From a gamma proteobacterium symbiont of Ctena orbiculata (GTDB lineage Bacteria > Pseudomonadota > Gammaproteobacteria > Chromatiales > Chromatiaceae), in NCBI GenBank assembly GCA_003094555.1, contig NATW01000116.1, positions 22,889-86,888 of the forward strand: DNA of 64,000 bases. Direction: 5' to 3'. The notes beneath the pieces were generated by a model, which ran no database searches, had not been told where the DNA came from, and saw only the letters and a program-made list of their open reading frames with translations. Made by a program: the position numbers and the translations under genes. Positions 16,636-23,819 of the stretch are shown here, piece by piece; positions within the stretch are counted from its first letter, which is position 1; each line of letters starts with the position of its first letter.

Positions 16636-17115
16636 ATGAAACCCTTTCTGTTTTGGCGCGATGATTGGCTGCTCGGTTTACAAAATCTGGACGAGCAGCA
16701 TCTGGAACTGGCCGACGCCCTGAATGACCTACATCTGGTAATTACCCATGACATAGAAGAGGGTCAATGCAGACACATAGACCAAGTCAGCTGCCAACTC
16801 TCTGACCTGGCGGAACTGGCACGACGTCACTTTCAGGGTGAGGAGGCGTTGATGCAGGCGCACGACTATCCTGGGCTGGCCGAACACCATCGTGAACATC
16901 GTTTGCTGATGGCTGAGCTACAGGCATATATTCGAGAAATCGAAGCAGGCAGTAGGCCTTTCTCCCTCGCAACCCTCACTGCACTCAAACACTGGCAGAT
17001 CAATCATGTGATCTACAGTGATAAAATGTTTGCTGACTTTCTAAGGTGCCAGTCTCGCTCAAAGAACGATGACAAGTATGAGACTATCGCCAGAGTTCAG
17101 ACTCAGACTGGTTAG
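16636..17115 (+). CDS. Bacteriohemerythrin 1
   Basis: A 159-residue four-helix O2-binding protein with a non-haem diiron centre. The ligand set is visible: His in LDEQHLELA, His/Glu in the HIDQV helix, the motif RRHFQGEEALMQAHDYP, EHHREHRLL, and HWQINHVIYSDKMFADFL at the C-terminus, which supplies the last His and Asp. The ATG at 16636 is preferred over 16621 because it follows a GGAG by 9 bases and gives the same MKxFLxWRDDW opening as the paralogue at 43370. Bacterial hemerythrins store or deliver O2, for example to methane- or thiol-oxidising enzymes, or protect Fe-S proteins in microaerobic cells. It stands alone, with no operon partner. Confidence 0.9.
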   Translation: MKPFLFWRDDWLLGLQNLDEQHLELADALNDLHLVITHDIEEGQCRHIDQVSCQLSDLAELARRHFQGEEALMQAHDYPGLAEHHREHRLLMAELQAYIREIEAGSRPFSLATLTALKHWQINHVIYSDKMFADFLRCQSRSKNDDKYETIARVQTQTG

Positions 17116-17207
17116 CGCCGTCAAGGACTGTTGACCACCACCGAACCAAAACCAATTGATAGTGGCTAGCCATAACTCTCTAATACTCAACCATTTCCGC
17201 AATGCCC

Positions 17208-17258
17208 GACCCTAAACACTGACTGATTCGCCATAGGGCAAATCAGTCAGCCAGGGTC
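17208..17258. terminator. Long hairpin between hemerythrin 1 and the minus-strand gene at 17268
   Basis: GACCCT (17208-17213) pairs with AGGGTC (17253-17258), and inside it CTGACTGATT (17219-17228) pairs perfectly with AATCAGTCAG (17241-17250). The 16-bp interrupted stem lies between two convergent genes, so a bidirectional terminator or transcript-end stabiliser is likely. There is no T-run. Confidence 0.45.
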
Positions 17259-17267
17259 AGTTGAATA

Positions 17268-17744
17268 TCAAATAGAGTTATTGTCGCAATTAGTGGTGTA
17301 GATAGCGATAACTCTGTCTTTGGTCACGCGCAGATTTTCCACCGCCAGCGACAGATTCTCCGGGATTCTTGTCTCTGTCCGCTGGGTGGGATAGGGATTA
17401 TTGTTCTCACCGATCAAATAGACGGTATCGCTCAACACCGCTTGCAGTGACCAGAAGGTTCCCTTCGAACCTATACCCTTGGCATTCATATCGTGAATCG
17501 CCTGCTCGATATTATCCAGACGATACACCCGGCCATCCTCTTCGTTATACAGGATATGCTGATTACCCTTGGCATCGACACCCACGATCTTATTCACGAT
17601 AACCAGTGTATCATCCAAACCAGATGAGGCCAGGGTCATACCATCGGCGGGCATGACACTCTCGTCAGCTGTTGCCTGTAGAGACAGAAGCAACATCGTT
17701 AGCACTGTTAAAGAAGATGTTAAAAACTGTATGATAATCTTCAT
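17268..17744 (-). CDS. Exported protein of unknown function
   Basis: A 158-residue protein not recognised as a known family. It has a clear Sec signal peptide (about 1-27: KIIIQFLTSSLTVLTMLLLSLQATADE, cleavage after ATA), so it should be periplasmic. The mature part of about 130 residues alternates short hydrophobic strands (DDTLVIVNKIVGVD, GRVYRLDNIEQAIHDMN, DRVIAIYTTNCDNN) and has a single cysteine near the C-terminus. No transmembrane segment or cofactor motif is visible. It is a single gene between two hairpin-rich or AT-rich spacers and its upstream 415 bases are markedly AT-rich. The good signal peptide and codon pattern make it a credible gene; the function is unknown. Confidence 0.7.
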   Translation of the reverse strand: MKIIIQFLTSSLTVLTMLLLSLQATADESVMPADGMTLASSGLDDTLVIVNKIVGVDAKGNQHILYNEEDGRVYRLDNIEQAIHDMNAKGIGSKGTFWSLQAVLSDTVYLIGENNNPYPTQRTETRIPENLSLAVENLRVTKDRVIAIYTTNCDNNSI

Positions 17745-18159
17745 TTCAAACCTCCAGAATTATAAAAACTCATATTGACTTGTAACATTTCAAGTCATTA
17801 GTAATCTAAAATGGGCTGTGAATATTGCCCGAATAAAAAAATTCGTAATCAGCAGCGATTTTCAACATAAACACTGTGTAACCGTCTTATCCAGTGCCAG
17901 AGTCACTATCCGGATAACGATTCTGAGTACACAGTCGCTACTGTTGTCAGATTGTTCTCATCTTTATGAGTTACAAACTAGTCGCCCATTCTTAAACCAG
18001 ACTTAAAAGTAGTATTCAATAATCTAAAGTGTGATCAAATAGTTAAGATTTAATTAAGCATTAAGCATCCACTCAGCATCTGCTGAACGTGCCTTTTGCC
18101 AGGACTTGACTTATAGTGCGGTGAATTTTAAATAAGAATCTTAATAAAGAGGGTGTGAA
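17745..18159. other. AT-rich divergent intergenic region
   Basis: 415 bases between the exported protein (minus) and the PEGA lipoprotein (plus). It is visibly richer in A and T than the surroundings. Apart from the promoter at 18106-18134 I see no gene here. The short open frame at 17818 has no ribosome-binding site or protein-like composition. Confidence 0.5.
18106..18134 (+). promoter_or_regulatory. Sigma-70-type promoter for the PEGA lipoprotein gene
   Basis: TTGACT (18106-18111), a spacer of exactly 17 bases, then TAAATA (18129-18134), 25 bases before the start codon at 18160, with AGAGGG as ribosome-binding site at about 18148. This is close to the sigma-70 consensus and well placed. 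Confidence 0.6.
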
Positions 18160-18807
18160 ATGGGGAAACATCTAATCCCGGATATCAAGGGTGTAATCTG
18201 TATCACTGCCTGTCTACCCTTGCTCTCCGCTTGCAGCGGTATTGGCGGGGTATCGGGTGACATGCCTCTAAAAGTGACAACTGAACCCAGTGGCGCCAGA
18301 ATCTACATCATGGGAAAAGCGATCGGTGAAACGCCAACCACAATTTCCCAACAGCAGCTCTACCCCACGGGTTACGATGCCGGCAACCAACAGATGTACG
18401 GGACCCTGTTGATCAAAAAGGCAGGGTGTCAGGATCTCAAAAAACGTATCCACTATCAGGACTTCAACACAGGCTTGTCAGTAAAACTCAACTGTAGTGG
18501 AACCCCGAACATTTCAGCCAAACAGCCTATGCCCCCCGCTGCAGCAACCACTCACCCGACGACATCACAACAAGAGAGTGCAACAGCGGTTAAGAGTTCC
18601 GATTCACCGCAAAATCATGAACCCCCGGCTGATTTCAGCCCTACTCAACAAGATTTACCAGAGACTGAAAAGGCCGATGCCAACAAGGTGCCGATTGAGA
18701 ATTCGATTAAGCAGCGTCTGATTCGTATCGATAACCTCAGACAAGAGGGCCTGATCACAGAAGAGGAGTATGGACAAGCCCGTAAAAGGATTCTCGATGC
18801 ATTGTAA
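18160..18807 (+). CDS. Outer-membrane-type lipoprotein with PEGA-like and SHOCT-like segments
   Basis: A 215-residue predicted lipoprotein. The signal peptide ends in the lipobox LLSAC (Cys about residue 25), so it should be lipidated at that cysteine. Next comes a PEGA-like domain (about 36-115: LKVTTEPSGARIYIMGKAIGETPTTI), a surface beta fold often found on cell-envelope proteins. A low-complexity Pro/Thr/Ser linker (about 118-170) leads to a short helical end (IKQRLIRIDNLRQEGLITEEEYGQARKRIL) resembling the SHOCT oligomerisation motif. Its biochemical role is unknown. It is a single-gene unit with its own promoter (18106) and a strong hairpin terminator (18821). Confidence 0.75.
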   Translation: MGKHLIPDIKGVICITACLPLLSACSGIGGVSGDMPLKVTTEPSGARIYIMGKAIGETPTTISQQQLYPTGYDAGNQQMYGTLLIKKAGCQDLKKRIHYQDFNTGLSVKLNCSGTPNISAKQPMPPAAATTHPTTSQQESATAVKSSDSPQNHEPPADFSPTQQDLPETEKADANKVPIENSIKQRLIRIDNLRQEGLITEEEYGQARKRILDAL

Positions 18808-18820
18808 GCGGATAAAAAAA

Positions 18821-18842
18821 GCCGCTGCCTGATGGCAGCGGC
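18821..18842. terminator. Bidirectional rho-independent terminator
   Basis: Perfect 9-bp stem GCCGCTGCC / GGCAGCGGC with a TGAT loop, between the convergent lipoprotein and dihaem cytochrome genes. The A7 run on its left gives a U-tract on the minus strand, so it terminates the cytochrome transcript best. T-rich sequence at 18852-18867 may serve the plus strand. Confidence 0.8.
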
Positions 18843-18870
18843 CCCCACCCTATTTTTATTGTTTTACCTT

Positions 18871-19533
18871 TTAGTAATTTGGTAGCAGACGCAGATAACT
18901 GATCACCCCTATGATCTCATCTTGGGTAAGCATTTCCTTCCAACCGGGCATCAATGATTTCCCTGGCGTTCCAAAAGTTACAATCTCGATCAGATGAGAG
19001 TTTGGATGCTTGTTCAATTCAGCGCCGTTGGTATGGTCCATCGCTTTCAAGTCCAACACCTCTGCCAGGGGACCGTCACCCTTTCCTGATCGACCATGAC
19101 AGGCAGCGCAGTTATCTTCATAAACCCGCTTACCCACCCGCGGGTCACCTAACAGGGGGTGCTTCGACTTTTGTAAGAAACGTATGAAGGAGACAATGGA
19201 TTCGATTTGATTGCCCGGCATGGCCAATCCCCACTGGGGCATGGCGCTGGTCCCCGAACCGTGTTTCACAGTGCCCTGGATCATACCAAACAGCTGTCTG
19301 TCCGATATGTCTGAAACACTACCATCACCATCGGTCAAGTCTGCAGGGGAGACATCGAGTTTTTTAGCCAGTGGTCCTGATCCCTTGCCATCTGCACCAT
19401 GGCAGAGAAAGCAAGACTGATTGAACAGGGCATAACCCTCGTAGGTATTGCCTGCGTAAGCGGAGATTGATATCAATCCGCATGCCATCACCCACGCCGC
19501 GAATCTGGTCATTCTAGTAACAATTCTGTTCAT
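18871..19533 (-). CDS. Dihaem c-type cytochrome (periplasmic)
   Basis: A 220-residue exported protein with two class I cytochrome c modules. A signal peptide covers about 1-28 (ending ISAYAGNT). Haem motif 1 is CFLCH (41-45) in CFLCHGADGKGSG, and motif 2 is CAACH (142-146) in CAACHGRSGKGDG. Candidate distal Met ligands are in SAMPQWG for the first module and SLMPGWKEML for the second. This is the tandem arrangement of small periplasmic electron carriers. It lies 92 bases downstream of the haem-tagged barrel-like protein on the same strand, so the two probably form one transcript and an electron-transfer pair. The electron donor and acceptor are unknown. Confidence 0.88.
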   Translation of the reverse strand: MNRIVTRMTRFAAWVMACGLISISAYAGNTYEGYALFNQSCFLCHGADGKGSGPLAKKLDVSPADLTDGDGSVSDISDRQLFGMIQGTVKHGSGTSAMPQWGLAMPGNQIESIVSFIRFLQKSKHPLLGDPRVGKRVYEDNCAACHGRSGKGDGPLAEVLDLKAMDHTNGAELNKHPNSHLIEIVTFGTPGKSLMPGWKEMLTQDEIIGVISYLRLLPNY

Positions 19534-19625
19534 GAGTTACTCCTCACTTGTGTCGGGTACTGCAATCTTGCAACCGGGAAGACTGAATAAGTCAGTTGTT
19601 TATTCAACATGGCACAAGTTCTCCT

Positions 19626-20867
19626 TTAGTAACCGGCAAAGAGCTGAAACAGCCATTTACTGTCGCGCTCATCGCCTCGCGCGTCCACCCCATCCCCACT
19701 CTCTTTCACATAATAGACTTCGAAACGGATATTCTGTGAAAATAGATAGTTCGCACCGATCGTCGTTGCGTTGAACTTCGAATCATCATCGGATCCGTCA
19801 TCCAGGGTGCGATAGGCAGCAAAGATATTCGCCTTGTTGGGCAACACACCCAACTGGGCAAGAATCCCGAATGCCTCACCGTCATCGGTATTGGTGCACT
19901 CTCGCAGAAAGTGGTCTTCATCAGAGGAACAGCTGCCGTAGCTGGCGTAGATACCCAGGGGCAGGCTGCCAACACTCCCCTGCATCTGACCGTCAACGAC
20001 CCAACCGTCGGTTGCTATCAGCCTCTCACCACCTGCACCATCCGCGACTTCAGCATCACCCGACCAGAGCTGAAAGCCAAAACCGGTATCCCAGGCGCCG
20101 ATAAACGGCGTGTAGGCAGCGCGTAGATAGTGGGCCAGACCGGAAGGCTTGACCTCGAGATTATGCTCTTCCCAACCCGGCACCCAGGGGGTGTAGTTGA
20201 TAAAGAAATTATGACTCGAGGCGACAAGTGCGATACCGGTTGCCTCACCACTGCCCAATCCCAACGCCTGGGCGGCACTGAAACCCCTGCGTTCCTCAAT
20301 TGGCCGCTGGGAGCGCTGAGCGCCTGTATTCATCAACTCAAATCCATATGCCGCTCCCAGTCCATCGGTGGAGAAGGGTATGGCGCTGAATTGGGTATTT
20401 CCCGCTTTACCCAGATTGAAATGGACCTTGGTTGAGAGAAAGGAGTTGGCATCGGTCAATCCCAGTTCCATGAGAAAGCCGGCATCCTTTGCCAGCTTGC
20501 CACCCACCAGCAGGGCCGCTTCGTCTGGCCACTCAATGACACCGTAATCGCTACCGGCGTTGGTGTTGCCATTGCTTTTCACATAGCGCAGCTTGGTTAT
20601 CACCGATGCGTTCAACATCAGCGGCAGGGAAATATCATCACCCTCGATCATGCCTTGACCACCGGTCAGTGTATAGCCGCCGGAGCGGAACGATCTGCCA
20701 AACGAGTTGAGTGCCGGAAAGTGTTGGAAATGGCAAGCGCTACAGGGCATGCCTGTTTGGCGGGCAAATGCAGGTACAGCGTCGGCCTGCTGCGGTAGCA
20801 CCAACCCCCCTATTATTATCAATATCCCCATTGCATAGCTATGCAACATCGTGAGTCTGTTAATCAT
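19626..20867 (-). CDS. Haem-binding outer-membrane-barrel-like protein with one CXXCH
   Basis: A 413-residue exported protein. The signal peptide (about 1-30, ending QQADA) is followed at once by a c-type haem motif CSACH (42-46) in GMPCSACHFQHFPALNSFGRSF. The remaining 350 residues look like an outer-membrane beta barrel: alternating aromatic/polar strands (RFEVYYVKES, FFINYTPWVPGW), Gly/Asp turns and a terminal strand DSKWLFQLFAGY. This gives a porin-like barrel carrying a single haem at its periplasmic N-terminus. Related proteins are found in sulfur- and nitrogen-oxidising proteobacteria without firm function. Two or three possible N-terminal Met starts (20867, 20849, 20831) do not change this. 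It probably works with the dihaem cytochrome downstream, but this is inference. Confidence 0.75.
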   Translation of the reverse strand: MINRLTMLHSYAMGILIIIGGLVLPQQADAVPAFARQTGMPCSACHFQHFPALNSFGRSFRSGGYTLTGGQGMIEGDDISLPLMLNASVITKLRYVKSNGNTNAGSDYGVIEWPDEAALLVGGKLAKDAGFLMELGLTDANSFLSTKVHFNLGKAGNTQFSAIPFSTDGLGAAYGFELMNTGAQRSQRPIEERRGFSAAQALGLGSGEATGIALVASSHNFFINYTPWVPGWEEHNLEVKPSGLAHYLRAAYTPFIGAWDTGFGFQLWSGDAEVADGAGGERLIATDGWVVDGQMQGSVGSLPLGIYASYGSCSSDEDHFLRECTNTDDGEAFGILAQLGVLPNKANIFAAYRTLDDGSDDDSKFNATTIGANYLFSQNIRFEVYYVKESGDGVDARGDERDSKWLFQLFAGY

Positions 20868-21679
20868 TCGCTTCTCCAGAGAGTGAAGGCTTGTTTAACT
20901 CAGTCGTTTGTTACTGCTTTGCGGTCATTTCGAGCTCGGCATCAAAGTCTGCCATCGATCGCCATATAACCTGTCAACGACCCCATATCGCCGGATGCTG
21001 TACAAAGCACACCCACACGCAATATCCCGTTCGGGTTGAGATGGAAGTGGAGGATTAGATAAATGACATAACCGGAAAGTAGTCGTCCTGCTTGACCGGG
21101 AGGCTTGCAGATAGAAGCTCAAACCAACCCTTTACCCTCTTGGCAGACATAGTTATTGCAGTATTCGAAGCGTGTTCAGACTCGCTAACAAATCGGCCTG
21201 CCTTGACACATTGAATATAAGCCCAGTTACATATTGACTGACAAATTCAATCAGTGTCCTACAGGCACCCCTTTAAATCCGATTCATTCGCAGAAGCGTT
21301 TGTACACACCCCGGCCACCCCATCCATCATCCCTTTAAATTGTGGTTAATTTACCCACTCGAGAACGACTCTCAGTTGAGCGCGCTCTCTTTTATTAATT
21401 TATGCAATATTAATTATTGTGATTACGCTCACATTTACATTACCCCTAAGATATCAAGTTTATTATGGGTAGATACCCTACTTTTCCATATCAGCAATTA
21501 CCCACATTTGAATGATAGTTAACTGGGGTGATCACCCAGGAGAGAGGCTCAGTCCATACAATTTCACACTCTGAACTGGACTGAAACAAGCGCATCAGAG
21601 ACCATTGCTTCTAGAGACCGTAAGGGATTCACACACATGACCAGTACACTCAACGTAATAGCCTGATATTACAAGAAAA
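20868..21679. other. 812-base divergent intergenic region
   Basis: Lies between the barrel cytochrome (minus) and a small membrane-protein gene (plus). It includes a perfect CRP-like site (21418-21433) in an AT-rich section from about 21330 to 21520. Short open frames at 20925 and 21340 lack ribosome-binding sites and protein-like composition, so I do not call genes. No RNA gene was recognised. Confidence 0.5.
21418..21433. promoter_or_regulatory. Perfect CRP/Vfr-like binding site
   Basis: TGTGA-TTACGC-TCACA with both half-sites at consensus, N6 spacing and A/T-rich flanks. It is 247 bases before the small membrane-protein gene (21680) and 551 bases before the barrel cytochrome gene (20867), so the target gene is not certain. 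Confidence 0.65.
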
Positions 21680-21916
21680 ATGACTCAGATACCCATTATC
21701 GCAGCGCTCCTGAAATACGCCGATCGGTTAAAATTCCGTGAGCTGTTTCTGCTCACAGCCTCGCTGTTTGCCCTCGACCTGCTGATACCCGATCTGATTC
21801 CTTTCGTTGACGAACTGCTGTTGGGGCTATTGACACTGTTGTTCGGTTCCTGGCGAAAGACCAAGCCGGAAGAGCCAACACCGATTGAACATACGGAACA
21901 GGACCCGCAACGATGA
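21680..21916 (+). CDS. Small DUF6116-like membrane protein
   Basis: A 78-residue protein with a hydrophobic hairpin: FLLTASLFALDLLIPDLIPF (about 23-43) and VDELLLGLLTLLFGSW (about 44-59), followed by a charged Glu/Pro tail. The pattern of DLLIPDxIPFVDE between two hydrophobic segments is that of the small DUF6116 family of gammaproteobacteria, of unknown function. It overlaps the next lipoprotein gene by 4 bases (ATGA), so the two are cotranscribed and probably act in the same envelope process. The family name is from memory of the motif and has not been searched. Confidence 0.65.
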   Translation: MTQIPIIAALLKYADRLKFRELFLLTASLFALDLLIPDLIPFVDELLLGLLTLLFGSWRKTKPEEPTPIEHTEQDPQR

Positions 21917-22440
21917 ATGCAGTAAGAAACAGAGGAAACCATTCGCGTAACAGGCTTGCTACATTTAGCCTGCTATTGCTTCTGCTCCAGACCCTTTTCG
22001 GTTGCGCATCCCTGCAACCCCAGGAGGATAGGATCAGAGTCACCATTGCCGATCTGAGACCGCTGGAATCGACCCTCATGGAGCAACGATATCTGGTCAA
22101 GATCCGCTTGCAGAATCGCTCCAGGGAAGCCCTGAATATCGACGGCATGAGTTTCGACTTGGATCTGAACGGCAAGCGGTTCGCCTCGGGTGTCAGTAAC
22201 CAGACAGCAACCATTGACGGTTTCAGTGAATCGATGCTGGAAGTGAAGTTAAGCAGTACCGTATTCGGCCTGATAAAACAGTTCGGCGCACTGCAGGACC
22301 GCCAGAGCGGGACCTTTGATTATCAGATCAGCGGCAGCCTGAGTTCACCGGAGAGCATGCTGGCCCTGCCCTTCAACGAAAAGGGTGAGATCAATCTGTT
22401 GCCGGGCGCGGCATCCCCGAATAAAGCCAAAGCGGATTAA
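21913..22440 (+). CDS. LEA14-like (LEA type 2) lipoprotein
   Basis: A 175-residue predicted lipoprotein. The N-terminal signal ends in the lipobox LFGCAS (Cys about 31). The mature part is a single LEA14-like immunoglobulin-type beta sandwich: VTIADLRPLESTLMEQRYLVKIRLQNRSREALNIDGMSFDLDLNGKRFASGVSN, with the characteristic hydrophobic strand, N-R/S turn and 'G' positions. Such domains occur in desiccation-related proteins of plants and in many bacterial lipoproteins of unknown role. It is the second gene of a two-gene unit with the DUF6116-like protein. The end of the gene leads into a repeat-rich spacer. Confidence 0.75.
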   Translation: MNAVRNRGNHSRNRLATFSLLLLLLQTLFGCASLQPQEDRIRVTIADLRPLESTLMEQRYLVKIRLQNRSREALNIDGMSFDLDLNGKRFASGVSNQTATIDGFSESMLEVKLSSTVFGLIKQFGALQDRQSGTFDYQISGSLSSPESMLALPFNEKGEINLLPGAASPNKAKAD

Positions 22441-22870
22441 CCGGAAATAATCGCGAATGCTTTTCTTAGTCCGCAAATGAACGCAAATCAATTTCGCACA
22501 AGGTGCGGCAAGCAGCACCCTATGTACTAACTGGCAGAACGGATGTGGCTGGTGTACCTCTTTCGCAGCAGCGGTAGGGATGCCGCGAAAGCCCCGTCAG
22601 CATACCCCAAGGGCACTTCCTTCGGGCGTACGGACGTACTGTTGGGGCAGCGGAGAAAGAGGTACACCAGCCACCGTAACTGTTTAACAGCAGCTTTTGG
22701 TGGGGCAGGCCCCACCCTACGTATAACATAATTGATTTGATCAGATTCGGCAGCTGAATTGCTGCGAGTCAATCCGACCAGTAGATTGCCCGTTATACTT
22801 CCCTTAGGGAGATATGGAATCACTGCAATTTCTGTATCTACCTATCCGGCAACAAGGAGTGGTAGCAGTC
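22441..22870. repeat. Repeat-rich spacer upstream of the ABC exporter
   Basis: Several elements sit together here. A CGCAAATGAACGCAAAT motif lies at 22472-22488. REP-like dyads lie at 22502-22526 and 22699-22722. A 20-bp perfect inverted repeat (22545-22564 with 22655-22674) flanks a hairpin core at 22604-22626. The latter core recurs at 34426-34448. No protein gene is supported. Confidence 0.7.
22545..22674. repeat. 130-base element bounded by 20-bp perfect inverted repeats
   Basis: Left arm 22545-22564 starts GTGGCTGG and ends CTTTC. Right arm 22655-22674 is its exact reverse complement. The 90-base interior contains a 23-base sequence identical to 34426-34448 (CCCCAAGGGCACTTCCTTCG core). 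It looks like a small non-autonomous palindromic element; no target-site duplication is evident. Confidence 0.65.
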
Positions 22871-23602
22871 TTGTCCACATCGATTCGTGCAGAGCAACAG
22901 AGCCCAACCCTGGAAGGCCGGTCTCTCACCAAGACCTACCATACCGGAGCGGTGGACGTGCATGCCCTGCGCGGGGTGGATATATCACTCTACGAGGGCG
23001 AGTTGGTTGTGTTGCTGGGTCCTTCCGGCAGCGGCAAATCGACCCTGCTCAACATTCTCGGCGGTCTCGATACCCCCAGCAGCGGCCGGGTGCGCTTCCG
23101 CGACAGCGAGATCACCGACGGTGACGAGTCGGTGCTGACCCGCTACCGGCGCTTCCATGTGGGTTTCGTGTTCCAGTTCTACAACCTGATCCCCAGCCTT
23201 ACGGCGCGAGAGAACGTCGCCCTGGTGACCGAGATCGCAGGCGATCCCATGCAACCGGCGGAGGCCCTGGACCTGGTCGGTCTGGGTGAGCGGCTCGACC
23301 ACTTCCCGGCCCAGCTCTCCGGCGGCGAGCAGCAGCGGGTGGCCATCGCCCGGGCCATCGCCAAACGCCCCGACATCCTGCTCTGCGACGAACCCACCGG
23401 CGCGCTGGACAGCGAGACGGGCATCCTGGTGCTGGAGGCGATCGAACGGGTCAACCTGGAACTGGGAACCACCACAGCGGTGATCACCCACAACACGGTG
23501 ATCGGCAGGATGGCGGATCGGGTGATCCATTTTGGGGATGGGCATGTGGTCAGTACCGAGCTTAATCCTGAGCGTCAATCGGCCAGCGGGTTGAGCTGGT
23601 GA
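22871..23602 (+). CDS. ABC exporter ATPase (LolD/MacB type)
   Basis: ATP-binding subunit of a FtsX-type ABC transporter. Walker A is GPSGSGKST, followed by the Q-loop [16 protein letters not shown], the signature [16 protein letters not shown], Walker [13 protein letters not shown] and the H-loop VITHN. The TTG at 22871 (244 residues, AAGGAG at 22854-22859) is chosen because the domain starts about 11 residues later. An ATG at 22814 would give 262 residues, but its AGGGAG is only 2 bases away. The next genes are the permease (23820) and a HlyD-like adaptor (26372), so this energises a tripartite export system. REP-like repeats lie on both sides. Confidence 0.9.
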   Translation: MSTSIRAEQQSPTLEGRSLTKTYHTGAVDVHALRGVDISLYEGELVVLLGPSGSGKSTLLNILGGLDTPSSGRVRFRDSEITDGDESVLTRYRRFHVGFVFQFYNLIPSLTARENVALVTEIAGDPMQPAEALDLVGLGERLDHFPAQLSGGEQQRVAIARAIAKRPDILLCDEPTGALDSETGILVLEAIERVNLELGTTTAVITHNTVIGRMADRVIHFGDGHVVSTELNPERQSASGLSW

Positions 23603-23819
23603 GCAGGCGGGGGCTTAAGAACAAGGTAATCGGTGCGGCAAGCCGCATCCTTCGCCGGATTATGGTGTCGTCATGCCGGTACCCATCCTGTGCTGCTCCT
23701 GATAGGGCACCTGTATCCAGGCGTAGTTTTGATTCTGGTATTTGGTGGGGCTGGGCCCTACCTTACGCTTCGGAATCCGGGTTGGCGGTGAAGCGTGCCG
23801 CAGCCGACGGGGGAATGCT
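23603..23819. repeat. Spacer with two REP-like dyads
   Basis: 217 bases between the ATPase and permease genes of one transport system. It holds REP-like dyads at 23632-23655 (GGTGCGGCAAGCCGCATCC) and 23743-23767 (GGTGGGGCTGGGCCCTACC). The second is inside the longest possible reading frame of the permease, which supports the later permease start at 23820. Confidence 0.6.

Noticed and set aside
20925..21122. Small minus-strand frame in the divergent region
   Set aside because: No ribosome-binding site, no plausible protein pattern.
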